A stretch of DNA of 64,000 nt from Torreya grandis (lineage: Eukaryota > Streptophyta > Pinopsida > Cupressales > Taxaceae). How positions within the stretch are numbered: the stretch's first letter is position 1; each line of letters starts with the position of its first letter. Shown in pieces: positions 35,190-47,078 of this stretch. The stretch lies in the NCBI GenBank assembly GCA_037957365.1, contig JARHVA010002374.1, forward strand, positions 1,672,501-1,736,500, written 5' to 3'. Under the pieces are notes generated by a model, which was not told the DNA's origin, searched no databases, and worked only from the letters and a program-made list of their open reading frames with translations. The position numbers were made by a program, and so were the translations under genes.

Positions 35190-36054
35190 AATACTATGAC
35201 TCCTTATATTTTGAGTTTTATTCGCTCTCTTATGTCATGATAAAAAGAGGCTAGGGGGTTGATATAAGAGAGTAAAGATGGCCATAATGTTAAATGGGAT
35301 TTAATATCCCACTAGAAGACAAAGATATATAAATTAATAGCATCTATCTTAATATTAATATGTATTATATAATCATATTAATATATATAAGATTAAATTT
35401 GAATATATAAGTTTAAGATGATGTTTTATTAATATGAATATAAAACATAAGATGTTACAACTTTGATGCCAAATATATTTTTTATTAAATTATTTATAAG
35501 TAATTAAAGAAGGATGTAATAAGGAAATGAGAAACTACGTTAATAAAAATACCATTACATAAAATGGTATTATTATTTTCTAAATAATATGAAGGAAAAA
35601 GAACATAAAAAGGGTATAGGATCAAACTTGAGAATTAAGAACTGATTATATAATTCTTAAAATGTAGGACAATATTATTAGTGATTTTTAGTCCTAACTC
35701 AAATTAGTCCTTGCTTGCTCCTAGTAAGGAGTTTTTTATCTAAAGAATTATGTTAGTCTATTTTGTTTTCCCCTAGCATGAATTAACTAGTCCAAAGTTA
35801 ATTAAGACTAATGCCTTAGTCTTTGATAAGATTATCAAATTAGTTGATAATCAAAAACATTTATATAAAAAACATATGTTATACTATAAGTTTGTTATTG
35901 ATTTTTTTATAAATGTTATCATTATCAAGTTTAATGTATCTTATAGATGAGATTATGATAAAATCTCATCATCCTTATTTAGATGATATATAATACTAAA
36001 TTGGCTTTTTCCACAAAGAATGGAGTTATAAGTAGTAACTAATGCAACTTTAAA
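35190..36054. other. NUPT: expanded trnV-rrn16 spacer
   Basis: About 865 bp lies between trnV-GAC and rrn16, where plastid genomes as I recall have roughly 230 bp. The middle (about 35280-35990) is AT-rich and not plastid-like to me, so a secondary insertion is likely. No element could be named. Confidence 0.45.
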
Positions 36055-36390
36055 TTTTTTTGAGAGTTTAATCCTGGTTCAAGATGAATGATGATGGCAT
36101 GCTTAACACATGCAAGTCATATAGGAAGTGATGTTTCTAGTGGTGAATGGGTGAGTAATGCATAAGAATTTACCTTTTGGAGGGGAACAATAGATGAAAA
36201 TGACTACTAATACCATATAGAGTTAGTACCTCATAGAGGTAGGATAAGGAGCAAAATGGAAGAATCTGTCCAAGGAGAGGCTCGCATCAGTTTAGATAGT
36301 TGGTGAGGTAATGGCTTACCAAGGCTCTGATCAGTAGTTGGTCTGAGAGTATGATCAACCACACTAGGACTGAGACATGGCCAAAACACT
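36055..36390 (+). pseudogene. rrn16: Plastid rrn16 5' fragment
   Basis: The first 330 or so bases of plastid 16S rRNA, decayed. Conserved words are GAGAGTTTAATCCTGGTTCA (about 36062), GGCATGCTTAACACATGCAA (about 36095), GGGAGTAATGCATAAG-like (about 36150), GCTTACCAAGGC (about 36314) and CACACTAGGACTGAGACATG (about 36360). It stops after GGCC at about 36382-36390, within helix H12-H13. It forms the right end of the plastid-derived block. Confidence 0.95.
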
Positions 36391-36691
36391 GTATTGATGA
36401 TGGAAAGAAAAAAATAAGAAAATGAAAGAAAGGAGAGCAACAAGAATGGTGATGAAGAAAAAAGGAAGAAGATGAAGGAAATGTGGAGGATGGGTAGATA
36501 GTGTTCGCAATGGCTGTGAGAATAATGAAGTAGAAGAAAAAAATACACATTTGTGTTTTTTAATTTAGAAGATGACAACATTGTCTACCCATCCTCCACA
36601 TTTATTTCATCTTCTTCCTTTTTTATCCATCACCATTCTTGTTTACCTCCTTTCTTGCATTTTCTTATTTTTTTCTTTCCATCATCAATAC
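36391..36691. repeat. 115-bp inverted repeat (fold-back element)
   Basis: The left arm 36391-36505 and right arm 36577-36691 are near-perfect reverse complements (GTATTGATGATGGAAAG... and ...CTTTCCATCATCAATAC), separated by a 71-bp loop. The arms are purine-rich and pyrimidine-rich respectively. No target duplication was obvious and no coding was found. It resembles a fold-back MITE or a hairpin made by aberrant repair. Confidence 0.85.
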
Positions 36692-38485
36692 ATTAAGTTA
36701 TGATCTAATTTATTACAAAGAAACTAAGGCACCATGCTAAAAAACATCAACTACAAAACCCTTAACCACTTTATGATTGTAATCACTCAAATTTGGTCAT
36801 GAATACTTGATAATGTTAGTTTTGGCCCACTTTCACTTTAATTGACTTGAACACTTAATCTAGACCTATTTATCTACATCAGTCTATCATAAATACTTAT
36901 ACAGACCTATCCCTTTCTAAGTTATTATATTAAACCTACATAAATGTTCTTAATAAATAAAAATATCTTTAAGCATATGTATAAGCATCTTAAAACCTAA
37001 TTTTTAAGCATTGCCTTTCAATACATGATTGACTAGTAAGGTCAATAATGGCAGTTGGTCTTGACCCTTATGAGTTGATCATATCCTTCACCTTAGAAAT
37101 AATTAATTTCAAATTTAGACCCTCCCTTAAATGTTGGTCTGTATTTTTATGATAGATAACTAAGGTTTTCCCCTTATGGATTGATATAAAGGCAGATCTA
37201 AGTAACCAATTCTATCACTTGGGAATTTCAAACATTGAGTAACACTTCCCTATTATTCCCAAATTTGAATCTAATCATTTGAAGCAGTGCTCAACCAAGT
37301 TAAGAGTTGATTCTATCCAAGTTAAAAGATAACATTATCAAGTGTTCAAACCATCTCTAGATACATACATGTATCAAAAAGAGCATAATTATACAAAAAC
37401 TCTTAAGTGGGAGAACTATGTGGGCTTGATTTCCATCTTTGAAGTATTGGATATGTAGGCAATGATCAATCATCATGGGGGTGATTAGGGTCAATGTAAG
37501 CCATTACATTCCCTCTTTCTCTTTGTAAATTTTAAGCTATTGCAAGCCTTATTAGGGTTTCAAATTTGAATAAGCCATTTTTAAGTCATTTGTACACATC
37601 TAAAGGTCAAATTTCCACACACATGTGTTTCAAATGTGCACAAGCAACTGTAACCTAAATTTATTAATTTTTTGTAGAGGATAGAACTGACATGTAGATG
37701 ACAATAATTTCATTTGATCATGTCCCCTTTTTGATGATCTTGACCCTGATCAATTATTATCATAATTCTAATTTCTTACTTATGATCAATCTAGGTTAAT
37801 TATTCCTAGTCATTTGTTAGATGCACATAGTCAAGATATAGACAAAAAATACATAAGTCTTCCTATGTTAATCATAGTTAGTTTTCTTTCATTCAATCAT
37901 GTTTCATCTATTTCAATACTTTTCTTTCAATATGCTTGTTTTAAGTTATTTTACAATATTTTATATTCTTATATTCATTTTATCTTAATTAGAGATAATA
38001 CACCAATTAATTCTAAATTATGATAAAACAATAATTAATAAAATGTAATTAGAGCTTAGTGCAATGTGATTGAAAATATTTTATTTATTGCATACATATT
38101 ATGGGATTGATGAATTATCGTGTGAGAAGACACACTACTAGAAGAGTGCAGTAGGCAAAAATAACACTAAATCCCATGGAAATATAAAATGATACATATT
38201 AAATCAAATTTGAAACCTTAAATATTTAATCATTGAGTTGTAAATTCCATGCATAAGAGATTTTGATTTATATGTAAGATTTATAAATTTTCAAATGCAA
38301 GGAAGTAAGCCATATGATGAAGACGTTTAGGTCACTCATGATAAACCACCTGCTAAAGGGAATTTCCTCTTAATGAAATAAAATTGGTGTACCTTATAGT
38401 TGCATTGATAAAGAAGTTTCAAGATGAGGAAAACAAGAGGGCATCTAAGGTATATACGTATCATTTAAAAAGTGAGAGACTAATG
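36692..38485. other. AT-rich sequence, no gene recognised
   Basis: Nothing plastid-like or element-like is recognised to the right of the inverted repeat. A short plus-strand frame at 38384-38485 (LIKKFQDEENKRASKVYTYH) looks protein-like but is cut by the next element and has no known family. Confidence 0.4.
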
Positions 38486-41034
38486 TGTTGGGTGAATATT
38501 TTGTCAATCAGCATACTGATCAACAAAATAGGTCTGATCAACCACAGCAGGAAGATTGGTTGGCCACGTGTGCAGCTTTACTACACTAATCAAAGACAAA
38601 TCTCTCCTCTCATCAAGGGGAGGTTCCCTATTAAATATATGGAGGCTATATACTATATAAATAAGCAGAAAGTAAGACACAAGGGCAGAATACATCATCC
38701 ATCTCTCTTCTTTCAGAGATGATGCACACAGACAAAGGAGAAAATCCTAGTGTATACATTGAAGGCACTTTTCTTCTTTCAGAAGTGTTCTTGCAGGAAA
38801 TAGTAGGAGTTTCTTTCAAATAGTAAAGTAGCCAGTAATCAAAAGGGGCATAGTAACAACAGGATGAAGCAGAACGCAAAGTTTCTACCTCAACTGCCCA
38901 AAGAGTATATCACAAAGGATAATGGGGGCACAAAGTCACCCCAGAATCCTCAACACAAAAAAGAAAAGAAAAACACAGACTAAAAGAAATTGTGAAAGCA
39001 CAAAGTATTCCCATAGTTGGTTTCAGGGCACTTCCCTATTACCTTCACTAATTCTGCTTACCAAATTAAATGAATAAGAACACATTCAGAAGACAGATGT
39101 AAGAATGATCTTCTAAAATGATACAAGCTAGAATAGCACAAAGTCTGTAAATGACTTGCTTTCTCATTCAGATAAAAATGAAAATGAAATTACAACCTGA
39201 GCTCAAAGTCTCAGTCTTCTTCTTTCAAAATGGGCAGAGTTTTGCTCTTGTAAAATGAAAAAGTCCCTCTTACAAATGAGAGAATTAACAAACTTATAGC
39301 CACTACTCAAGGATTGGCACCTTTTCTATGGGACGGCCCATGCTACAGTCAGCATCTTTAGTTTTGTCTAGAGAGACCATGCTGAGAATAGTGCACTGCC
39401 ATAATTATGGTGCATCCCTTCATCTGATATGTCTCCTCCTTAGTATGGACCGTCTGGTCCTTTGCATATTTGTCTTTACTTCATGGAAGATAATAGGCCA
39501 TGTCCTTGGTTTGGTGTGCTCAGAAGTCTACTCGATCCACTATTCCACCTACTGGAAATAACTCTTTCGAAGACATTTCTTGGTCCTTTGCATCGATCTT
39601 CTCTCTTTGAGTCTTTAGGCTCTCTTTTCAGTCGATTGCTTGATTCAAGTTGAACCTTGAACCTATTGAACCACTAAAAGTTCATCGATTCATTGGTTCA
39701 TTCTATCTCTTTTGTTCTATCACCTCTTGGTTCAACTGCTTCTTTGGCCCTTGGTTGAACCATCCGTTGAACCACTTGTGTACCACTTTTTCTTTGACTG
39801 AGGCCACCTTTGAACTTTTAAACCATGTTGAACCATTGAACTTTGAACTCTTTCGGTTCAAAGTTCAATCGATTCATTGGTTTATTCTGTGTTTCACTCA
39901 AACACTACTTCCTTTATCTTTCCAAGCTCTGGTTGAATCTTTGAACCTTGAACCCGTGAACCTTTTGGTTCAATAGTTCATTATGTTCATTTAGTTCATT
40001 GGTTCATTTGTTGAAGCCCCTTTTTGTTTAAGTCTATGAAAGTTCCTTTCTGCATCTTTGTTCAGCCTTTGGAATGTCCCGAAGGGAAGGTGTCCCTTCG
40101 GGCTTTTAAAACGGTCCTTTCTTTGTCGCCAAGTGCCCCCCGTAAGGGTACTTGTCTTTCAGGCTTCAACTTCCCTGGCAGGTTCTTACTTCTTTGGCGG
40201 GCTTTTTCCATCAGGCAAAAACCCTGAAAGAATTCCTTCAGATAAAATGTCCAAAGGAAAGTTTCTTTTTACTTGGCCATTTGTTCTTTCCTATTTCTTT
40301 GAAATTTTTCTCTGGGTGAATTCCTTCGAACAAAAAGTCTAAAGGAATTTTGCCTTAACATTTTTCTAAGAAAATCTTCCCGAAAGTATTCTTTCGGCCT
40401 CTTGGACTTGGCCATTTCCATCAGACAAAAAGTCCAAAAGAATTGTTCCTTTTGGGCCTTTGAATAAATCCAAAGGAATTTTGTCTTTTCTTTAACCTTC
40501 GACCAATGTTGCCTACCCTCCACAAGGGCACTTGCATTTTTTGCTTTGGGGCAGCCCCTTGAACTTGCGGATTGAACCAACCGATTGAACCAACTTTGGT
40601 TCAACGGTTCAATGGTTGAATAGGCTCATCCTTCGTTATTTGGCTAAGTCCTTTTGATCTTTTGCACCAAGCATGTTGAACCAACTTGGTCATTGAACCC
40701 ATTGAACCTTTAAACCAAAGTGGTTCAAAGTTCAATGGTTTAAGCCTTTGTCCTTTATCATTTGCCAATTGAACTCTTTTTATTGAACCGAGGCGTTGAA
40801 CCAATCATGGAAATGACTAAGTGTTAGAAGCTTGTTCTTTTGACTGAACTCACTTGTAGAAGCTTTTTTTTAACCTATTAAACCTATGAATCCCTTTATG
40901 GAAAAAGCTTAAAAATGAGGAATTTGAAAGCTCAGAACAAATTTTGAGAAGGGAAGAGAGAAATTTTGGTCTATGCAAGGCCAAAATAGTCTGTAGGTTA
41001 TCCCAAAAATGAGTGACATTTTTCGAGGACAACA
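38486..41034 (-). repeat. 2.5-kb LTR, left copy
   Basis: 2549 bp, paired with 44566-47073. The interior contains dense TTGGTTCAA / TTGAACC words at about 39650-40010 and 40560-40800. A second cluster of CCGAAAG / CTTTCGG and CCAAAGGAATT words lies at about 40080-40500. The short open frames in the LTR have no family. Confidence 0.93.
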
Positions 41035-41714
41035 GTTGGCTCCAGTTGGGGAACTTCCTTCAGTTGAAAACTTGAAACACAACTGAGGGGAGTAGAAACC
41101 AAAATCTCCAGTGCCTTTAAGTGTGTCATTGGGCTACGGAGTCGTGCTACCCAAAAAGAAATGTGCCAAAAATGAAAATGAAAAGCACAAAATAGAACTA
41201 AAGACTATATAGATATACATATGTATAGATGAACTTATCTGGTACTTCAAGAATTCAAGTACTTCAGATGCTGTTCCTTGTGAGGTGAAGAAAAGGGGAT
41301 GCCATCTTGATAAACCAGCAAGAAACCATTCTGTCCCCAGAAATGGTGACGGGTGAATGGAGCTCTCCACCAAGAAACCAATTTTTTGTGTTTTCCTCTT
41401 TGGTTTTTCTTCTTCTTTCCCCATGGCAGGACATGGTCTTCAATCTAAAAACCATAACTCCTTGCTCTCTTGGCAAAGGGCTCCTTTTGCTAATTTTGGA
41501 GTACAGTAGTATGGTCCACCACCATAGCTTGTTGTTCTACTAGTTTCATCTAGCACATGCTTTGATTGTCAGCATCAAACTCCTGACAAATCATCAGCTC
41601 ATCGTCTCCTTTGGTGTGAAGGAGTTTGACCTCTTCACCCTGAGTAGTTTTGAATCTGAGCAACAGAGATCCACATCTAGCTATGGAAGAATTGCTGCCA
41701 TCAGATTCCAAATT

Positions 41715-43331
41715 CTAAGCATCATCAAAAGCTGATCTTCTATCAGATTTATCTTCATGGGAGATGGAAGATCTTTCTTGATTTGTATTGCGCCTTAGCA
41801 ATTTTTCTGATGCCTTGTTTGGATGGAATCCTGGATTGCCAGCTACAAGACTTTCATCAGCTGGGACATGAGCATCCTCTGTGATCAAGAAGTAATTACC
41901 CCTACTCGAAGGCTCAAACAAAATTTGAACAGCAGGGGCTGACATTTGGGTAACCACAATCTTTGCCTCAGAGAAGTCTGCACTTGGTTCTCCACCAATG
42001 TTAAATTGATTAGGATTGGCTTGGAGGGATTCAAACTCAGTCATTTGAATTTTAGATTTCTTGACATGATCAATCATGTCAAATGACTGAGATGGACTTG
42101 GCAGAGAGGATGGGAGTTCATCCTTTTGGTTTTTGGGAGGGGGAGGACTGATGTGCAAAGTTGAAGTAGAAGGTGTAGAGATGTTTAATGTACTAACCTT
42201 CTTGGCAATCACTAGGTCCTTTGACTAGAAAGGCAGAGTGGTTCCCCACTTAGCAATTGGAATTGCAGGTTGAGTTCATTCCTTTTTTCTTTCTTTATCA
42301 GCTTGTTGGGCTGACTAATTCTCAGGCCAGGTGAATACTGTGTATGATCCCTCATTTGCTTCACCTTCACTTCTAGGTTCATCCTGGTAATTTAAGAAAC
42401 TAATGTGGGAGTCACCAGCTGATTCTTCTTGATCAAAATCAAGTTGGAAATAGGAAACATGTTCTGTTTCAAGATATACTACTGCTAAGTTGGTTGGAGG
42501 TGCTCCAAGGGCAAGGTTCCTCTGTGGGGGAAGAAGATAATTTGGATGCCCTTGACTTTTGGCAGCATTGCCTTGATATGGCTGATTGGGGAATGTCCTT
42601 CTTGGTATATCTTTATATAGAGGAGCAAAAGACATACCTTGTGCCATTTGCCTTTTCAAGGCTAGCAATTCATTTGCCAGCTTTTGTACCATTGGGTCAG
42701 CGGTGACTGTGGGTGAGTATTCAGAAGATGAAGAGGGTTTAGCTCTATTAGGATCTCTCCTTATCTTTCTTGCTAAGATAAGGTCATCTTTTAGCTCAAT
42801 AGCCAAGTCTTGAGCAGCCTCAAGGTCTATGCATCTAGCTCATCTCAATAGAAAACTCACTTCAGGCAGCTGTGAGTTGATGAAGAAACACATGAGATGT
42901 CAGCTGGGCGATCATGAGAATCCTGTGCCTCAGCTTGTTGAACCTAGCAATAAAATCCCTCATAGGCTCAAGAGGTTCCTTCTTCATCTGAGTGAGCTAG
43001 GCTAGCAAAGCATGCACATCCTCTACAAGCTTGAACCTAGCTTCAAACTTGGCTTTGAGTGTATCCCAGTCAGTCACTGATCTAGCTTGTAAATGGTAAA
43101 ACCAATCTATAGCAGCACCTTGTAGTGTCTCCACAAAAAGCCTGACTACCACGTCTTCAAATTCCACCCTAATAACATCACAGGCTATGCTGAAGACTAC
43201 AATGTGTTCATCAGGGTGAACTATCCCATCACCAAAGAATTTAGGGAAATTTTTTCTTGAACTACGTGGAAGTTCATGCAGAGGTGGAGTCAAGTTGAGT
43301 GGACCAAAAGAGTTACCCCAAGGGCCTCGAA
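41715..43331 (-). pseudogene. gag: Gag-type ORF of the non-autonomous element
   Basis: Minus-strand coding begins at the Copia junction (43331), where the frame is already open with GPWGNSFGPLNLTPPLHELP, so the N-terminus is missing. The retrotransposon Gag domain follows: FPKFFGDGIVHPDEHIVVF (about 43235), VVVRLFVETLQGAAIDWFYH (about 43140) and WDTLKAKFEARFK (about 43050). After a frameshift between 42997 and 42806 it continues as one frame with LKDDLILARKIRRD and a Gln/Pro-rich tail. Only two TAG codons, each one base change from CAG, interrupt it before 41715 (near 42312 and 42231). No CCHC knuckle is visible. It is better preserved than other frames in the window. It could provide particle protein in trans or be host-acquired. 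Confidence 0.82.
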
Positions 43332-44192
43332 TGTTAGGGTGTGGAGCTAAAAGCTACACCTTAAGTCAAATAGGAGGGTTTCTAGCGTATGCAGTCACCG
43401 GCATCGGTAGTCCACACTGACATTGGTCAAGGGACGCAGAAGGGAAACTGGCATCGGCAGCTATCGGCCAGTGTCAGTCACCTCCAGGAAGGCAGGGATC
43501 GACGTCGGTCGCCTATGGCGGTCTGAACTGTTGTTGACAAACAATCAGTTAAGTGAACGCATAGTTTGCATGTTAAAGACTTGTTTGAAGTCTTGAGCTG
43601 CAAGTCTAATCAGTGTATGCATGAGATCTATATAATAGACTCATGGGCTGTATTGTTAAGTAGAGAATTTGGAGAAGAGCTATGTGAAGCTTGGAGAGTT
43701 CTTCCCATGGTGGAATCAAGTAGGATTCCCCATGCATGTTTAAGTAAGATCAAGTTTGATATGCAGGGATGTGTGTATGCGAGGGTCAGATAGAGATCGG
43801 CAGTTGGCCAGGGTCCAAGGTGACAGCAATACATCAGCAGGATCATGGTGAGATCTACTTAGAGTATGGTTGTGTACTCGGTTGTACTGGATGTGCAATG
43901 AGGTGAACAACAGCTTGTGTTAGCTGTGTGTTGTGACCTATGAGAGAAGATTACTCAGGTGGGAAGATTACTTGGAGCCCTTGAGGAGGAAGCCTCACAG
44001 AGGTGGAAGAAGAGTGTGATCTCTTTATTGTAATTTCCTTTGTAATGAGTTGAATACAATTGTGTGTTGCCTCTCATATTTTGTGTGTTTTCTCATTGAT
44101 AGTTATTTGTTCTTCTGGGTATTCCGCATGTTTAATTGCTTATACAATGGTAATCATGTGTTCTCTTAAATCTGACAAGTTGTGTTAGAGCT
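43332..44192 (+). mobile_element. Copia LTR plus primer site, truncated element
   Basis: Plus-strand LTR of the same family as 1-504 and 5343-5913. It starts TGTTAGGGTGTGGAGC, ends CTGACA at 44177, and is followed by GTTGTGTTAGAGC, a variant of the Copia primer binding site. The internal region is cut off within about 40 bp, so it is a 5' LTR with truncated body. No target duplication was found. It lies at the 5' end of the gag ORF. ATCGGTAGTCC / GATCGACGTCGGTC words (43390-43520) echo the LTR motif of the other copies. Confidence 0.8.
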
Positions 44193-44541
44193 TTGGGGTG
44201 TTTCGGTCCTATCAATACTACCATGATTTAATTATCAAAAATAGAGATAACAAATCTGGGTGGAGTGGCCAGTTTGTAGAACAAAAATGGAAAAGGACTG
44301 GCCCTACTTCAACTTGAGGCTTGAGGCTTCAAACTATGCACTCTTCCCCACTAGCTCTGGTTTTGCAAACCAAATAATATAACGGAGATGGAGGAAGATG
44401 GTAAGGCTATAATGATAATGGGTAAGACATGGAACAGAGTTGCCAAAGTCTATAATGGATGAGGGTTATAATGATAATGGGTAAGACATAGGTGATGTTT
44501 GAATCTGAAACTTGAGGTTCCAAATTGCACAAAATTACTGT
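44193..44541. other. Leader of the gag-only element
   Basis: Non-coding. An imperfect tandem repeat TATAATGATAATGGGTAAGACAT occurs in outline twice at about 44408-44432 and 44468-44492. Confidence 0.6.
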
Positions 44542-44565
44542 GTCTCTAGTGGAGTCGCTAAAAAC
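44542..44565 (-). other. Primer binding site of the gag-only element
   Basis: On the minus strand AGCGACTCCACTAGAGA follows the LTR end CCCAACA after a few T residues. It resembles the TGGCGACTCC(R)CTGGGGA primer site of Tat elements. Confidence 0.65.
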
Positions 44566-47073
44566 TGTTGGGTGAATATTTTGTCAATTAGCGTACTAAT
44601 CAACAAAATAGGTTTGATCAACCACAACAGGAAGACTGGTCAGCCAGGTGTGCACTTTACTACATCAACTGGAGACAAATCTCTTCTCTCATCAAGGGTT
44701 CTCTATTAGATATACGAAGGCTATATACTATATAAATAAGCAAAAAGTAAGACACAGGGGTAGAATACATCATCCATCTCTCTTATTTCAGAGATGATGC
44801 ACATAGACAAAGGAGAAAATCTTGGTGTAAACACTGAAGGCACTTCTCTTCTTTTAGAAGTTTTCTTGCAAGAAACAGTAAGAGTTTCTTTCAAATAGTA
44901 AAGTAGCCAGTAATCAAAAGGGGCGTAGTAACAGCAGGATGAAGCAGAACGTAAAGTTTCCACCTCAACTACCCAAAGAGTATATCACAAAGGATAATGG
45001 GGGCACAAAGTCTCCCCAAAATCCTCAACACAAAAAAGAAAAGAAAAACATAGACTGAAAGCAATTGTGAAAGCGCAAAGTCTTCCCATAGTTGGTTTCA
45101 GGGCACTTCCCTATTACCTTCACTAATTCTACTTACCAAATTAAATTAAGAAGAACACCTTCAGAAGACAGACGTAAGAATGATCTTCTAAAATGATACA
45201 AGCCAGAACATCACAAAGTTTGTAAATGACCTACTTTCTCATTCAGATAAAAATGAAAATGAAATTACAACCTGAGCTCAAAGTCTCAGTCTTCTTCTTT
45301 CAAAATGGGCAGAGTTTCGCTCTTGTAAAATGAAAAATTTCCCCTTACAAATGAGATAATTAACAAATTTATAGCCACTACACAAGGATTGGCGCCTTTT
45401 TCCATGGGACAACCCATGCTACAATCAGTGTCTTCAATTTTGTCTAGAGAAACCATGCTGAGAACAGTGCGCTACCACAATTATGGCACGTCCCTTCATT
45501 TGATATGTCTCCTCCTTAGTATGGATCATCTGGTCCTTTGCATATTTGTCTTTACTTCATGGAAGAAAATAGGCCGCATCCTTGGTTTGATGCGCTCAGA
45601 AGTCTACTCAATCCATTGTTCCACCTACTAGAAATAACTCTTTCAAAGACATTTCTTGGTCCTTTGCATCGATCTTCTCTCTTTGAGTCTTTAGGTTCTC
45701 TTTTCAGTCGATTGCTTGATTCAGGTTGAACCTTAAACCTGTTGAACCACTAAAAGTTCATTAGTTCATTGGTTCATTCTATCTCTTTTGTTATATCACC
45801 TCTTGGTTCAACCACTTCTTCAACCCTTGGTTGAACCATCTGTTGAACCACTTGTGTGTCACTTTTTCTTTGACTGAGGCCGCCTTTGAACTTTTGAACC
45901 ATGTTGAACCATTGAACTTTGAACTCTTTCGGTTCAAAGTTATATCAGTTCATTGGTTTATTCTGTGTTTCGCTCAAACACTGCTTCCTTTATCTTTCCA
46001 AGCTTTGGTTGAATCTTTGAACCTTGAACCTATTGAACCTTTTGGTTCAATGGTTCATTCAGTTCATTGGTTCATTCGTTGAAGCCCCTTTTTGTCTAAG
46101 TCTATGAAAGTTCCTTTTTGCATCTTTGTTTAGCCTTTTGAACGTCTTGAAGGGAAGGTGTCCCTTCGGGCTTTTAAAATGGTCCTTTCTCTATCACCAA
46201 GTGCCCCCTGCAAGGGTACTTGTCTTTCAGGCTTCAACTTCCCCAGTGGGTTCTTACTTCTTTGGCAGGCTTTTTTCGTTGGGAAAAAAGCTCGAAAGAA
46301 TTCTTTCAGACAAAATGTCTGAAGGAAAGTTTCTTGTTACTTGGCCATTCGTTCTTTCCTATTTCTTCAGACTTTTTCTCTGGGTGAATTCCTTCGAGCA
46401 AAAATTCCAAAGGAATTTTACCTAAAAATTTTTCTGAGAAAATCTTCCCGAAAGTATTCTTTCGGCCTCTTAGACTTGGCCATTTCCATCAGACAAAAGG
46501 TCTGAAAGAATTCTTCCTTTTGGACCTTTGAACAAATCCAAAGGAATTCTGTCTTTTCTTTGACCTTCAAACCAATGTTGCCTGCCCTCCGCAAGGGCAC
46601 TTGCCTTTTTCACTTTGGGGCAGCCCCTTGAACCTACCGATTGAACCAACTTTGGTTCAATGGTTCAATGGGCTCATCCTTCATTATTTGGCTAAGTCCT
46701 TTTGATATTTTCACCAAGCACATTGAACCAACTTGGTCATTAAACCCATTGAACCTTTGAACCAAAGTGGTTCAAAGTTCAATGGTTCAAGCCTTTGTCC
46801 TTTATCATTTGCCAATTGAACTCTTTTGATTGAACTGAGGCGTTGAACCAATCCTGGAAACGACTGAGTGTTAGAAGCTTGTTTTGAACTCGCCTACAGA
46901 AGCTTTTTTTAACCTATTGACCCTGTAAATCCCTTTACAGAAAAAGCTTAAAAATGAGGAATTTGAAATCTCAGAACAAATTTTGAGAAGGGAAGAGAGA
47001 AATTTTGGTCTGTGCAAGGCCAAAATAGTCCGTAGGTTGTCCCAAAAATGAGTGACATTTTTTGGGGACAACA
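44566..47073 (-). repeat. 2.5-kb LTR, right copy
   Basis: 2508 bp, direct repeat of 38486-41034, followed by the TAATG target duplication. It carries the same GGTTCAA and CCGAAAG word clusters (about 45725-46085, 46135-46560 and 46640-46810). Confidence 0.93.
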
Positions 47074-47078
47074 TAATG

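Larger units (their letters stand above)
38486..47073 (-). mobile_element. Non-autonomous gypsy-type element with gag only
   Basis: 8.59 kb bounded by direct 2.5-kb LTRs (TGTTGGGTG...GACAACA) with a perfect target duplication TAATG at 38481-38485 and 47074-47078. The internal region is only 3.5 kb. On the minus strand it carries a gag-type ORF and no protease, RT or integrase, which fits the TR-GAG class of non-autonomous elements. A Copia LTR fragment lies inside. Minus orientation is supported by gag, by a primer-site-like sequence next to the right LTR, and by a TATA-like TTATTTATATAG about 170 bp from the LTR end on the minus strand. Confidence 0.9.

Noticed and set aside
43332..44192. 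Target site duplication for the Copia LTR fragment inside the gag-only element
   Set aside because: The flanks TCGAA and AGTTG do not match, and the element is truncated after its primer site.
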